Part shown: one piece after another, positions 1 through 7,957 of the stretch | Layout of the letters: the number at the start of each line of letters is the position of its first letter | Numbering within the stretch: the first letter of the stretch is position 1 | NCBI GenBank assembly: GCA_016342415.1 | Contig: JAEIOD010000002.1 | Location: 186,001-250,000, forward strand | Reading direction: 5' to 3' | Source of the DNA: Clostridiales bacterium | GTDB taxonomy: Bacteria; Bacillota; Clostridia; Peptostreptococcales; Acidaminobacteraceae | Length of the DNA: 64,000 nt | Translations under genes and position numbers: made by a program | Notes under the pieces: generated by a model | Database searches by the model: none | The model's input: only the letters and a program-made list of their open reading frames with translations | Told to the model about the DNA's origin: nothing

Positions 1-1417
1 AACCTGTATTGAAAATCAAATTTGAAACAAAAAAATAAATTAAACCTTGAATAAGTGCTTTATTCTGATTCATCTTAATATCTTGTTCACAAATAATATC
101 AGCCTTAAAAACAGAGTTTTCCAACTTCATACTTTCCATACATTCATATATCAAAGGTTTCAGGTTAAAGTTTTCATTAGAATTGAGCAGATGCGAGTCT
201 ACTAATTGATGTTTTATCATTTTCATAAAATATGATTTGTTTTGATCTTCTTCATATATCTTTTCTTTTGTCACTATGGCATTTTCTTTTGCTCTTGTCA
301 ATTTATTAAAAACTTGAGCAACTCTCTTAAACTCACTATACAATATATTATTCTCTTCTACTGAACTGTTACTAATAATCGATTTATTTAAAATATTGAA
401 TTGATGGTCCAACTTCTTTTTTGTCCTTTTTGAGAGTATTGCAAAAGCTAATATAATCCCACTAATTATAAGTACAACGAGATGAATCAAAAAAATCAAT
501 TGGGTGTTTCGTTTCACAATAGTATTGCTTATCATAAGACTCATATTATTCATAAAATAATCTTGATTGATTATGATCCAATTTAATTCAGGGAAAATTT
601 GATAATATAAACTGCCATAGGTTGCATGATTCAATTCTGTAATACGATCGACACTTCTACTCTCCAGCAAATCATCAATTTCCGATTTAGATAATGTTAT
701 ATTTCCCAATATGACCTGACCATTCAAATCAATAATATGAAATCTAGACAAATGTAATTCTGAGATATTTTTAAATCTAGAAATATATTCTTTTTTATAT
801 GTCTCAACAGTATTTTTTTTGTTAGTCAACAAACCGATATAATAGTTATTATTTAATTCTTTAAAAGAAGCGTAATAGGTTTCCAAATCATTCGACGTCA
901 TCCACGATGATGAAAAATGGAATTCTGATACATTTTGAACATTAAGCTCGGAAGAAAAAACCTTTTCACCAGAATCATCCATCATTTCGGTCAAATTTCC
1001 TGCCAAAAAACCAGTTTCATCTAATATAATATCCCCATTTTTACTTAAAATAAAATAGCCATCATATAAAGACTCCGGATACAGTTTCAGCGCATCTTCA
1101 ACTAATAAAATACTACTGATATTTCCTCTTTCAAATAAGTCATAATTATTTAATAAATACTCAATCGTCATATCCAAAGTTTGATTCACTTGTTTATAAA
1201 AATATACTTGTGCATTTTCAAAAAAACTTGAAAGCTCATCCAAAGGCAGTTCAAGTTCACTTTTATAAGACGATATACTTTGATCAAGTAATTCTTCGGA
1301 CTTCTCAATATCTCTAATGATAAATGCCATCATAATCGTACCAAATAATACAACAATACCGATTAGAGTTGTTATGGCTGAGAATGAAAATGTAGTTAAC
1401 AAACTTTTCTTTTGCAT
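1..1417 (-). CDS. Membrane-bound sensor, probably a histidine kinase (3' part lies outside the window)
   Basis: The reading frame stays open from an ATG at 1417, behind a GGAGG ribosome site, to the left edge, giving about 472 residues with no stop. A membrane segment lies near residues 7-30 and another near 305-328. The roughly 270 residues between them should form an extracytoplasmic sensing domain, possibly Cache-like, though I see no decisive motif. After the second segment comes a charged helical linker, an H-box-like stretch MIKHQLVDSH near residue 402 and an N-box-like stretch SNLIFN near residue 467, the order expected of a histidine kinase. The ATPase core is cut off by the window edge. 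Kinase identity is therefore inference; a degenerate kinase is possible. Confidence 0.7.
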   Translation of the reverse strand, partial: MQKKSLLTTFSFSAITTLIGIVVLFGTIMMAFIIRDIEKSEELLDQSISSYKSELELPLDELSSFFENAQVYFYKQVNQTLDMTIEYLLNNYDLFERGNISSILLVEDALKLYPESLYDGYFILSKNGDIILDETGFLAGNLTEMMDDSGEKVFSSELNVQNVSEFHFSSSWMTSNDLETYYASFKELNNNYYIGLLTNKKNTVETYKKEYISRFKNISELHLSRFHIIDLNGQVILGNITLSKSEIDDLLESRSVDRITELNHATYGSLYYQIFPELNWIIINQDYFMNNMSLMISNTIVKRNTQLIFLIHLVVLIISGIILAFAILSKRTKKKLDHQFNILNKSIISNSSVEENNILYSEFKRVAQVFNKLTRAKENAIVTKEKIYEEDQNKSYFMKMIKHQLVDSHLLNSNENFNLKPLIYECMESMKLENSVFKADIICEQDIKMNQNKALIQGLIYFFVSNLIFNTG

Positions 1418-1469
1418 AAATATACCTCCATATAATAGTCTACCATAAAAGCGATGAAATCGTGTACAG

Positions 1470-1498
1470 AAAAAAGAAGTAGACAAAGAGTCTACTTC
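1470..1498 (-). terminator. Intrinsic terminator of the aldehyde oxidoreductase operon
   Basis: A perfect 9-bp stem (GAAGTAGAC with GTCTACTTC, loop of 5) is followed on the minus strand by six T residues. It begins at the stop codon of the MoaD/ThiS-like gene and so closes that operon before the sensor gene. Confidence 0.85.
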
Positions 1499-1695
1499 TA
1501 ACCGCCACCAAACAGATGAATGACTTTTACATCATCACCATCATTGACAACTTTATTATTATATTCTTCAGGCCTAACATGATTGCCATTAATCCGTACA
1601 ATAATCATATGATCCATATATTTTTTTTTCTTCAAAATATCAGATATTGTCATATTTTCATCATAAGGAAACGGATTATTATTCACTTGAATCAT
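1498..1695 (-). CDS. MoaD/ThiS-like small sulfur carrier protein
   Basis: This is a 65-residue protein ending in LFGGG. The C-terminal Gly-Gly is the hallmark of ubiquitin-fold sulfur carriers (MoaD, ThiS), which are adenylated and thiocarboxylated there. It lies 12 bp downstream of the aldehyde oxidoreductase gene in the same operon. That position suggests it donates sulfur for the pterin cofactor of that enzyme rather than for thiamine. No partner E1-like enzyme is nearby. Family membership is clear from length and tail; the choice of MoaD over ThiS rests on context. Confidence 0.8.
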   Translation of the reverse strand: MIQVNNNPFPYDENMTISDILKKKKYMDHMIIVRINGNHVRPEEYNNKVVNDGDDVKVIHLFGGG

Positions 1696-1707
1696 AACAT
1701 CTCTTTT

Positions 1708-3864
1708 CTACAAATGCTTTTTTATCACTTCAACGAGTTCAGGTAAGTCCATACCAATCTCTGATAATTTTTCTACAGTCGGCACACCGTTCGGCGTCCA
1801 GCCTCGACGTTTATAAACAGCGTCCGTCAATTTCTCATATTGATCTTCACGGTGTTTTCTTGTTGCTGCCATTTTATCTTCCAAAGACATTTGAGTTGGA
1901 TCTAAACCGATGATATCTTTTAACTGACCATCATATCGTTCTTCTCTTGATAAGTATTCTTCTTTAGTTACAGGTCCCATTGAACGATATGGTGTTTTAT
2001 CATGTACTCTTAAACCTTTACCCATTCTAATGTTAAAGATTCTTTGGAAGTTGTATACACGCTCTGATTGTCTAATAAGTTCGTCTTTATCAATAGACAA
2101 CCCAGTTACACCGTTGAATATATTCACATAGTTTTGAACATGTTCTGGCATTTTTGCAGGTTCATCTGCTGTTGCATTACTCTCAGGTGTTGTATCATTC
2201 CAAGGTAATTTACAGAAACCACATAAACCAAACCAAGTTCTAAACATCGGGAAATAGTGAAGAGCTTCTGCTTTATCTTCAAACGAAGGAATTTGATTAT
2301 TAACCATGTCCATAAAGATCAACCAAGCTTCATCATGTTGTGGTCCTTTATTGGTTAAACCATAACCACCTTGTTGAGCTAATGATTCTTTAGACATGTA
2401 TTCTGAATACTCAAGTCCCTTTTGTTCCATTCCAATATCGTTTAAGAAATCTCTGTCAGCACCAAATTCTTCAACAAAAACATCTTTCATTTTTCTTATA
2501 CCGAGTCCTGCAATCTTACCAAACCCTTCACCTTTAGACATTTGATGAATCAATTCATAAGCTGCCCATTTGTTACCAAATGTAAGTTCTAAGCCACCAG
2601 TTTGTTCTTTGGTGATAATGCCTCTTTCATAACATTCCATTACAAAAGCCGTTAAAGTTCCAAATGAAATTGTATCAATACCATAAGTATCACAATAGAA
2701 ATTCAGCTCCAAGATTGCATGAGCATCAAATACACCAATGTTCGATCCGCAACCTGCTGCAGTTTCGTATTCAGGACCATCTACACATACTTTATCACCT
2801 TTATAAGGACCTGATTCCAGCTTAAATCCTTCAGCAGCTTTAGCACAAGATAATGAGCAACCATACCAGCAGCCATCTGGTGAATTTTGTGATAAATAAT
2901 TCTTTATAAATGTATGCGAATCAATCTTCACAGTATCTTTATGAGACCCATATTGATAATTATGAGTTGGTAACAAATCATAAGCATCCATAACCTCAAC
3001 AATATTTGCTGTTCCAACCTGTCTCATACGACATTGAACATCATCTAATTTATCAATTTGCTTATGAATTTTGATACCCGCTTTATTAATTGGAGCGATA
3101 TCATCAACATTATTCATATTACCGTGAGTTCCAGCATATCTGATAACAATACCTTTAACTTTTTTATCTCTAAAAACAGTTCCAATACCACCACGACCTG
3201 CTTGTTTTAGTCTTGCTACTTTTTTTCTTGTATCGTAGAATGTAAAATTAAGAAGACCAATCAATGTATTTTCTGCAGCAGTTCCAGCTGTAACCACTGA
3301 TACATTTCTCATATCATCTTCATCTTTTGCATACATTTCTGTTAGTTGTTCACCTAAAATATGTCCATCAACAGCTTCAAGCGGTGCTTCTTCTATTTTA
3401 ACAGTACCATCATTACCATCAATAACAATAATAACATCATGTTTTGCTTTTCCCTGAATTTCAAGAGCATCCCAGCCAGAAAACTTTAGAAACGGTCCAA
3501 CATAACCACCGACATTACTGTCGATAATCATATCTGTTAACGGTGAAATAGAAACAACCAACGACTTCCCGGTACCTGGATACTGAGTAATACCAGCAAC
3601 GGGACCTGGCGCAATAATAATCTCATTTTCAGGATCTTGCCATCTTGTTTCAGGCTTTACTGCATTCCATAATTTGTACAATCCAAAGCCTTTTCCACCG
3701 ACAAATTTATCTTTCATAAATTGTGTAACGGGTTGTGACTCTATATGATTTTCTGATAAGTTGATATATAACGTACGATTGGCATAACCTTTTTCTATGG
3801 GTTGTAGATCATACTTGAATTCTTTTAGAAGTTTATGTTCACTTCTTAATTTCTCGATTTGCAT
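1708..3864 (-). CDS. Tungsten/molybdenum aldehyde:ferredoxin oxidoreductase family protein
   Basis: At 718 residues this is longer than the roughly 600-residue archaeal AOR type. The family oxidises aldehydes to carboxylic acids (or the reverse) with a bis-pterin W/Mo centre and one [4Fe-4S] cluster, passing electrons to ferredoxin. The N-terminal domain is recognisable (GGKGFGLYKLW, then PGTGKSLVVSISP and GRGGIGTVFRDKKVKGI). Cysteines C332, C336 and C340 (in GCWYGCSLSCAKA) and a CGFC pair near residue 547 are the likely cluster ligands. The first motif reads C-x3-C-x3-C instead of the more usual C-x2-C-x3-C. The start follows AGGAGG by 5 bases. An upstream polyferredoxin and a downstream sulfur carrier support a functional enzyme. 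The substrate is unknown. Confidence 0.93.
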   Translation of the reverse strand: MQIEKLRSEHKLLKEFKYDLQPIEKGYANRTLYINLSENHIESQPVTQFMKDKFVGGKGFGLYKLWNAVKPETRWQDPENEIIIAPGPVAGITQYPGTGKSLVVSISPLTDMIIDSNVGGYVGPFLKFSGWDALEIQGKAKHDVIIVIDGNDGTVKIEEAPLEAVDGHILGEQLTEMYAKDEDDMRNVSVVTAGTAAENTLIGLLNFTFYDTRKKVARLKQAGRGGIGTVFRDKKVKGIVIRYAGTHGNMNNVDDIAPINKAGIKIHKQIDKLDDVQCRMRQVGTANIVEVMDAYDLLPTHNYQYGSHKDTVKIDSHTFIKNYLSQNSPDGCWYGCSLSCAKAAEGFKLESGPYKGDKVCVDGPEYETAAGCGSNIGVFDAHAILELNFYCDTYGIDTISFGTLTAFVMECYERGIITKEQTGGLELTFGNKWAAYELIHQMSKGEGFGKIAGLGIRKMKDVFVEEFGADRDFLNDIGMEQKGLEYSEYMSKESLAQQGGYGLTNKGPQHDEAWLIFMDMVNNQIPSFEDKAEALHYFPMFRTWFGLCGFCKLPWNDTTPESNATADEPAKMPEHVQNYVNIFNGVTGLSIDKDELIRQSERVYNFQRIFNIRMGKGLRVHDKTPYRSMGPVTKEEYLSREERYDGQLKDIIGLDPTQMSLEDKMAATRKHREDQYEKLTDAVYKRRGWTPNGVPTVEKLSEIGMDLPELVEVIKKHL

Positions 3865-3873
3865 TTTGTCCTC

Positions 3874-4248
3874 CTATAATACTAATGCACCTTGCTCACA
3901 GACGTTTACACATTGACCACATGAAATACATTTAAAAGGTACTAAATAATCATCATGTTGTCTCATGGCACTCGTTGGACAAAAGCCTACACAAATTAAA
4001 CAACCAACACATCTTTTTGCATCTAATCTAACAATACCAGAAGCGTCTCTTTTAAGCGCTTCCGCTGGACAGACATCAATACATCGTCCACATTGGTTAC
4101 AGACATTAATAACTCTACCGCCATTTTTAGGATTTATCTGAATACATGATTTCTCTCTATCATTTTCTTTCTTAAACAATGTAGAGCATTTTTCTTCACA
4201 AGCACCACAACTTATGCATTTTTCAACTGCAACTTTAAGTACTTTCAA
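3874..4248 (-). CDS. Polyferredoxin with four [4Fe-4S] motifs, electron partner of the aldehyde oxidoreductase
   Basis: A small cytoplasmic protein of 124 residues with four ferredoxin-type cysteine clusters: CISCGACEEKC, CNQCGRCIDVCP, CVGCLICVGFCP and CISCGQCVNVC. It lies 9 bp upstream of the AOR gene and probably accepts its electrons. I place the start at a TTG at 4248 because AGGAGGGG sits 6 bases before it. The longer frame from a TTG at 4272 would put that ribosome site inside the coding region and adds only eight residues. The first gene of the operon, it follows a promoter at 4300-4327. Confidence 0.9.
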   Translation of the reverse strand: MKVLKVAVEKCISCGACEEKCSTLFKKENDREKSCIQINPKNGGRVINVCNQCGRCIDVCPAEALKRDASGIVRLDAKRCVGCLICVGFCPTSAMRQHDDYLVPFKCISCGQCVNVCEQGALVL

Positions 4249-4299
4249 TTGTCCCCTCCTATTAAATATCAACTTACTTAGTCATTTCCCTCTAATCTT

Positions 4300-4327
4300 A
4301 TTATAGACTATTACATATTTTTTTCAA
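4300..4327 (-). promoter_or_regulatory. Sigma-A type promoter of the AOR operon
   Basis: On the minus strand TTGAAA and a perfect TATAAT are separated by 16 bp. The predicted start lies about 45 bp upstream of the ferredoxin TTG codon. Just upstream are an interrupted inverted repeat (ACTGTAA ... TTACAGT, around 4344-4372) and a 13-bp palindrome (GTTATACTATAAC). Either could be an operator or the tail of the neighbouring operon; I cannot tell which. Confidence 0.6.
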
Positions 4328-4397
4328 CATTCAAAATTATAGTTACTGTAAAATTAAAGACTAAAATTACAGTTATACTATAACATGCATTGTTTAT

Positions 4398-5546
4398 TTA
4401 TACAACAGATGGTTCAAATACCAATTCACCTTTTTTAAACCTATAAAGATTTAATGCACTTATATCAATTGATGTCTCTTCACCCATAATCATTTCTGCC
4501 ATTAAAATACCCGTAGCAGGTCCAAACATAAACCCATGTCCTGAGAACCCAACCGCTAAATACAAACCTTCAACTTCATAAACAGGTCCAAGGATAGGTT
4601 GTCTATCAGGGGTTAAATTATAAAGACCAGCCCACTGTCTAATAACCATTGCCTTCTTTAATGGTGGTAATAATTTAGTGATCGTCTTTGCCATTTCATC
4701 AAGAAAATGCCATCCAGAATTAATATTGCCATCTCTAGGTTCATCAGCGTCTCCACGCCCCATCACAATACCACCGTGCGGTACTTGTTGGCAATAGTAA
4801 TTACCAGTAAAAGACATAACCATTGTTGATAGAATCGGATCCACAGGCTCGGTCACTAATATTTGATGTCTTTCAGAATAAACTGGAATGTCAACACCAG
4901 CCATTTTAGCAACATACTGCGAATCACCACCTGCAGCATTAACCACTTTCGGTGTTTCAATTATGCCTTTATCCGTTACAACACTTTGTATCTTTCCATC
5001 TTCAACAATGATATCAGTTACTTCAGTATATTTCATGAACTCAACACCTAAGCGCTCAGCCGCTGTAGAAAATGCTAAAGTTGTATGGAATGGATTTAAA
5101 TGACCGTCTTTTTCATAGTATGCAGCACTTGCATAACCTTCCGTATTTAATATTGGTACAATTTTCTTTGCTTCCTCTAAAGTTAATTCTTTCGAATGAA
5201 TACCAAGTGAATTTTGTAGTTCAATATTCTTTTTAAACTGTTCTTTTTCTTTTTCTGATGAAGCCAGTAATAGATAACCACCTTGTTTAAATTCAATATC
5301 ACCATCATACTCTAAAACTTCATTGGCTGTTTCAAAAAAATCACATGACATTTTGGCAATCTTGCAATTCATCTCAGTTCCCCATTGCTGACGGATACCG
5401 GCACCGCATGAACCCGTTGCCCCACTGGCTATAAATTTTTTCTCTACAACTACAATGTTTTTCATGCCTTTTTTAGCAAGGTTATAAGCAATGGAAGCAC
5501 CTGAAATACCACCTCCGATTATTACGATATCAGCTTTCTTATTCAT
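4398..5546 (-). CDS. FAD-dependent amine/imino-acid dehydrogenase, beta (catalytic) subunit, SoxB/HcnC-like
   Basis: The 382-residue protein is a DAO-family flavoenzyme. It has an N-terminal Rossmann FAD motif (IVIIGGGISGASIAYNLAKKG) and a C-terminal flavin-contact region (GLYLAVGFSGHGFMFGPATG). Relatives are the catalytic beta subunits of heteromeric sarcosine, proline, hydroxyproline and opine dehydrogenases. It is last in a five-gene operon and overlaps the preceding BFD-like gene by 8 bp, so the two are translationally coupled. Its GGAGG site lies inside that gene. The substrate cannot be read from sequence; an N-substituted or cyclic amino acid is the best guess from family and partners. 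Confidence 0.85.
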   Translation of the reverse strand: MNKKADIVIIGGGISGASIAYNLAKKGMKNIVVVEKKFIASGATGSCGAGIRQQWGTEMNCKIAKMSCDFFETANEVLEYDGDIEFKQGGYLLLASSEKEKEQFKKNIELQNSLGIHSKELTLEEAKKIVPILNTEGYASAAYYEKDGHLNPFHTTLAFSTAAERLGVEFMKYTEVTDIIVEDGKIQSVVTDKGIIETPKVVNAAGGDSQYVAKMAGVDIPVYSERHQILVTEPVDPILSTMVMSFTGNYYCQQVPHGGIVMGRGDADEPRDGNINSGWHFLDEMAKTITKLLPPLKKAMVIRQWAGLYNLTPDRQPILGPVYEVEGLYLAVGFSGHGFMFGPATGILMAEMIMGEETSIDISALNLYRFKKGELVFEPSVV

Positions 5547-5820
5547 CGTCTTCCTCCTCTTGATCTGCTATGGCACCCAAACTAATTGCATTTACAGGCG
5601 GACGATTTCTGCCTGGTGTTAATTCTTCAATAGGTACACCTGTCATAATTGATATTTCTCTTAAAATAATTGGCATACAGGTTCTACCTTGACATGGTCC
5701 CATACCAGTTCTTAAAACACGTTTTAGTTCATCAAAAGTTGTATAACCCTTTTTTATGGCTTCTCTGATTTCTTCTATCGTTACATCAGAACACCTGCAC
5801 ACGATTGTTTTATCTTCCAT
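5539..5820 (-). CDS. BFD-like [2Fe-2S] protein, dehydrogenase subunit
   Basis: A 93-residue protein with cysteine spacing VCRCSDVT ... GMGPCQGRTC, the signature of bacterioferritin-associated-ferredoxin-like [2Fe-2S] domains. In heteromeric dehydrogenases of the SoxA/HcnB type this domain is often the C-terminal part of the alpha subunit; here it is a separate polypeptide. It overlaps the upstream ferredoxin gene by 11 bp and the downstream flavoprotein gene by 8 bp. Its likely role is to carry electrons between the two flavin subunits. Confidence 0.85.
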   Translation of the reverse strand: MEDKTIVCRCSDVTIEEIREAIKKGYTTFDELKRVLRTGMGPCQGRTCMPIILREISIMTGVPIEELTPGRNRPPVNAISLGAIADQEEEDDE

Positions 5821-6307
5821 CTTGCACCACCTTTATATTTCTAAATGTCATAAGATGTTTCTTATCGACTGCCACTGTCACAAGTGGTGTTCTATCCATT
5901 ATTTTTGAATTGGTTACTTTTAAGACATGGCAGTTACAAATCCCATCTCCATTTCTATCAAGACCAGTTACAACAGAACCTTCTATCGGTAGTGGTAAAA
6001 ATTCGTACGGGATTTTAAAACTTACCTGCGTTTCCGAATAAGTATAATCCACAACCATAATTGCCAAACCCGGACAATTAAATACACATAATGAACAACC
6101 ATTACACTTCTGATCATTTAAGTTCGGTAAATCGTTTATATCTACAAAAGGAGCTATAGCACCTCGTTTACACGAAGTGGCACATGGATTACACGGAATG
6201 CGTTGAAAACACTCGATAACAGCCACAGGTCCTTTTTCTAATCTTTCCATAGAAGGAAAACTTTTTGCTACTTGCTCTTCAGATGCAACACCTGTTTTTT
6301 CTAACAT
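5810..6307 (-). CDS. Ferredoxin-like [4Fe-4S] subunit of the dehydrogenase complex
   Basis: The 165-residue protein has two clustered cysteine motifs (CNPCATSCKRGAI and CNGCSLCVFNCPG) consistent with two [4Fe-4S] centres, followed by about 90 residues with another CNC motif near residue 135. It sits between the NAD(P)/FAD-type subunit and the BFD-like subunit in a coupled operon. It probably links the flavin complex to the ferredoxin pool. The start is supported by GGAGGG 5 bases upstream. The C-terminal half has no family I can name. Confidence 0.8.
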   Translation of the reverse strand: MLEKTGVASEEQVAKSFPSMERLEKGPVAVIECFQRIPCNPCATSCKRGAIAPFVDINDLPNLNDQKCNGCSLCVFNCPGLAIMVVDYTYSETQVSFKIPYEFLPLPIEGSVVTGLDRNGDGICNCHVLKVTNSKIMDRTPLVTVAVDKKHLMTFRNIKVVQDGR

Positions 6308-6315
6308 ACGCCCTC

Positions 6316-7392
6316 CTATATAGTCGCTTTATCTAAACCGGATCTTATATGATCCCCTGCATGTCCAGCTCGAAGTGATGCAAGTTGTTCATGATAATCT
6401 TCATACAGCACCTCATAGTTTTCATGAACTTTATCAATACTCTTTGCAGCAGCCAATCCAGCAATATGACCTTCCACCATCGCACTACTGGCTTCTTCTA
6501 TACCACCAACATCACCTGCAATGTATATATGATCTTGAGAGGTTTTTAAATTGATGGTTCTAAGAGGTACATATCCTCCAAACTCTCTTATATATGCCAT
6601 GTCGCAACCCGATTGGAATAACAGTTCCGATAGTGGTGATAAACCGATTGATACACACATCACATCAACTTCTAACTCTTGTTCAGAACCAGAAATTTCC
6701 TGCCAGTTCTCATCGAGTTCAACGATGGTTGCTCTTTCTAAAGAATCAGTTCCATCAGCTCTTTTTACAGTATGTCTTGTTAAAATTGGTACGCCCATGC
6801 GTCTAATCTTTGAAGCGTGTACCAAATATCCTCCAATTGTCGGAGAAGCATCCAATATCGCTTTTACATTTACGCCCGCTTGCATCAACTGATAAGATAC
6901 AATCAATCCGATATTACCAGCTCCAACCATTAAAACATTATGTCCCGGTCTAACACCATGGATATTCATAAGAGTTTGTACTGCTCCAGCACCATAAATC
7001 CCAGGCATATCGTTATTGGGAAATGCCAATGATTTTTCAGAAGCACCTGTAGCAATAATAATACGTTCAGGTTTTATTTTTTTGTAGATACCATTTTCTT
7101 CTATTGAAATAACGCCATCTTCATAAACTGATAACACGGTTGTATCTTTTAGTATTTTCACGTTTTCCATTTCATTCAATCTATCAATTAAAATGTCTGT
7201 TATATCGATTCCTCTAGTACCGGCATATTGCTTTTCCGAACCGAAAAACATATGAGTTTGCTTGATTAACTGGCCACCTAAGATTGAACTTCTTTCAGCA
7301 ACTATAACATCAGCACCCGACTCAGCTGCAGATATTGCTGCACACAATCCTGCAGGTCCACCTCCTACAACAAATACTTCCACATGCTTCAT
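6316..7392 (-). CDS. NAD(P)/FAD-dependent oxidoreductase, alpha subunit (SoxA/HcnB-like)
   Basis: The protein has 358 residues with two Rossmann motifs: FAD-binding VFVVGGGPAGLCAAISAAES at the N terminus and a second nucleotide site VLMVGAGNIGLIVSYQL near residue 155. A C-terminal FAD motif (HIYIAGDVGGIEEASSA) is also present. It lacks the BFD-type C-terminal extension found in many relatives; that domain is encoded separately two genes downstream. It overlaps the upstream [2Fe-2S] gene by 4 bp (ATGA). The protein should form the electron-transfer half of an amine/imino-acid dehydrogenase. A GGGGGAAA ribosome site lies inside the upstream gene. Confidence 0.87.
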   Translation of the reverse strand: MKHVEVFVVGGGPAGLCAAISAAESGADVIVAERSSILGGQLIKQTHMFFGSEKQYAGTRGIDITDILIDRLNEMENVKILKDTTVLSVYEDGVISIEENGIYKKIKPERIIIATGASEKSLAFPNNDMPGIYGAGAVQTLMNIHGVRPGHNVLMVGAGNIGLIVSYQLMQAGVNVKAILDASPTIGGYLVHASKIRRMGVPILTRHTVKRADGTDSLERATIVELDENWQEISGSEQELEVDVMCVSIGLSPLSELLFQSGCDMAYIREFGGYVPLRTINLKTSQDHIYIAGDVGGIEEASSAMVEGHIAGLAAAKSIDKVHENYEVLYEDYHEQLASLRAGHAGDHIRSGLDKATI

Positions 7393-7694
7393 CGAATTTC
7401 CCCCTTACCACTTTGAGATAATACAACCATGCCCGCTTTCAGCGGTTTTACACAAATTCTAACATTTGCCATGCCATCAACTTCCATTAAACAAGAAGAA
7501 CAATTGCCTATTGCACAGTAAAATCCCCTTGGTCTGTGATTTTCACTACTGTGACTCAACACTTTCACACCTGCTGCATGAAGTGCAGCTGCTATGGTTT
7601 CTCCTTCGTAGCCTATAATGGTTTTACCATTACAAGTAAATTCAACTTCTTTTCCTTTTTTAAAATCCAAAACTGGATGTTCTTGTATTCTCAT
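7389..7694 (-). CDS. [2Fe-2S]-binding subunit of the dehydrogenase (HcnA-like)
   Basis: This plant-type ferredoxin domain has the motif CAIGNCSSCLMEVDG and an upstream YEGETIAAALHAAGV stretch, typical of the small gamma or HcnA-type subunit. I place the start at the ATG at 7694 (101 residues) rather than at 7709. GGGGGAAAG lies 4 bases before the inner ATG. The sigma-54 promoter predicts transcription from about 7716, leaving only about 7 nt of leader for the outer ATG. It is the first gene of a five-gene operon and overlaps the alpha-subunit gene by 4 bp. Confidence 0.85.
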   Translation of the reverse strand: MRIQEHPVLDFKKGKEVEFTCNGKTIIGYEGETIAAALHAAGVKVLSHSSENHRPRGFYCAIGNCSSCLMEVDGMANVRICVKPLKAGMVVLSQSGKGEIR

Positions 7695-7726
7695 AGATCT
7701 TTCCCCCATAGTTTTCTTTTATTTAA

Positions 7727-7742
7727 TGCATATATCATGCCA
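7727..7742 (-). promoter_or_regulatory. Sigma-54 (RpoN) -24/-12 promoter of the dehydrogenase operon
   Basis: The minus strand reads TGGCATGATATATGCA. This aligns with the sigma-54 consensus TGGCACGN4TTGCW with exact GG-to-GC spacing and two mismatches. It lies about 33 bp upstream of the preferred start of the first dehydrogenase gene and directly downstream of a sigma-54 activator gene. Confidence 0.8.
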
Positions 7743-7777
7743 AGTTAAAACGGGTAAATATGTGACCATAAAAAATA

Positions 7778-7801
7778 GACATGTCAGTATTCTGACACGT
7801 C
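7778..7801. promoter_or_regulatory. Upstream activator site 1 (palindrome)
   Basis: A 24-bp near-perfect palindrome with core TGTCAG-TATT-CTGACA (7782-7797) and flanking GAC/GTC. It lies about 40-70 bp upstream of the -24 element and has the same core as the site at 7923-7938. This suits a Fis-type dimeric activator bound upstream of a sigma-54 promoter. Confidence 0.65.
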
Positions 7802-7922
7802 TATTGGATCGTATGTTTTTTATGATTCTACACTATTTTTGTACTCATTCTAATCAAATTGAAAATGCCGACTTTTCTGACTTTTCCAAATTTTAAGTAT
7901 GTTATTTCAACATTTCAAGAAA

Positions 7923-7957
7923 CGTCAGAAAACTGACGCGTTGTCAACTTTCCGACG
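7923..7957. promoter_or_regulatory. Upstream activator sites 2 and 3
   Basis: CGTCAG-AAAA-CTGACG (7923-7938) is a perfect palindrome matching site 1 in core and spacer length. TGTCAA-CTTT-CCGACG (7942-7957) is a weaker third copy overlapping the 3' end of the activator gene. The first sits about 180 bp upstream of the sigma-54 promoter, a normal enhancer distance. Confidence 0.6.

Noticed and set aside
1516-1746. Plus-strand frame opposite the MoaD/ThiS-like gene
   Set aside because: Antisense shadow with no ribosome site and low-complexity Ile/Phe composition.
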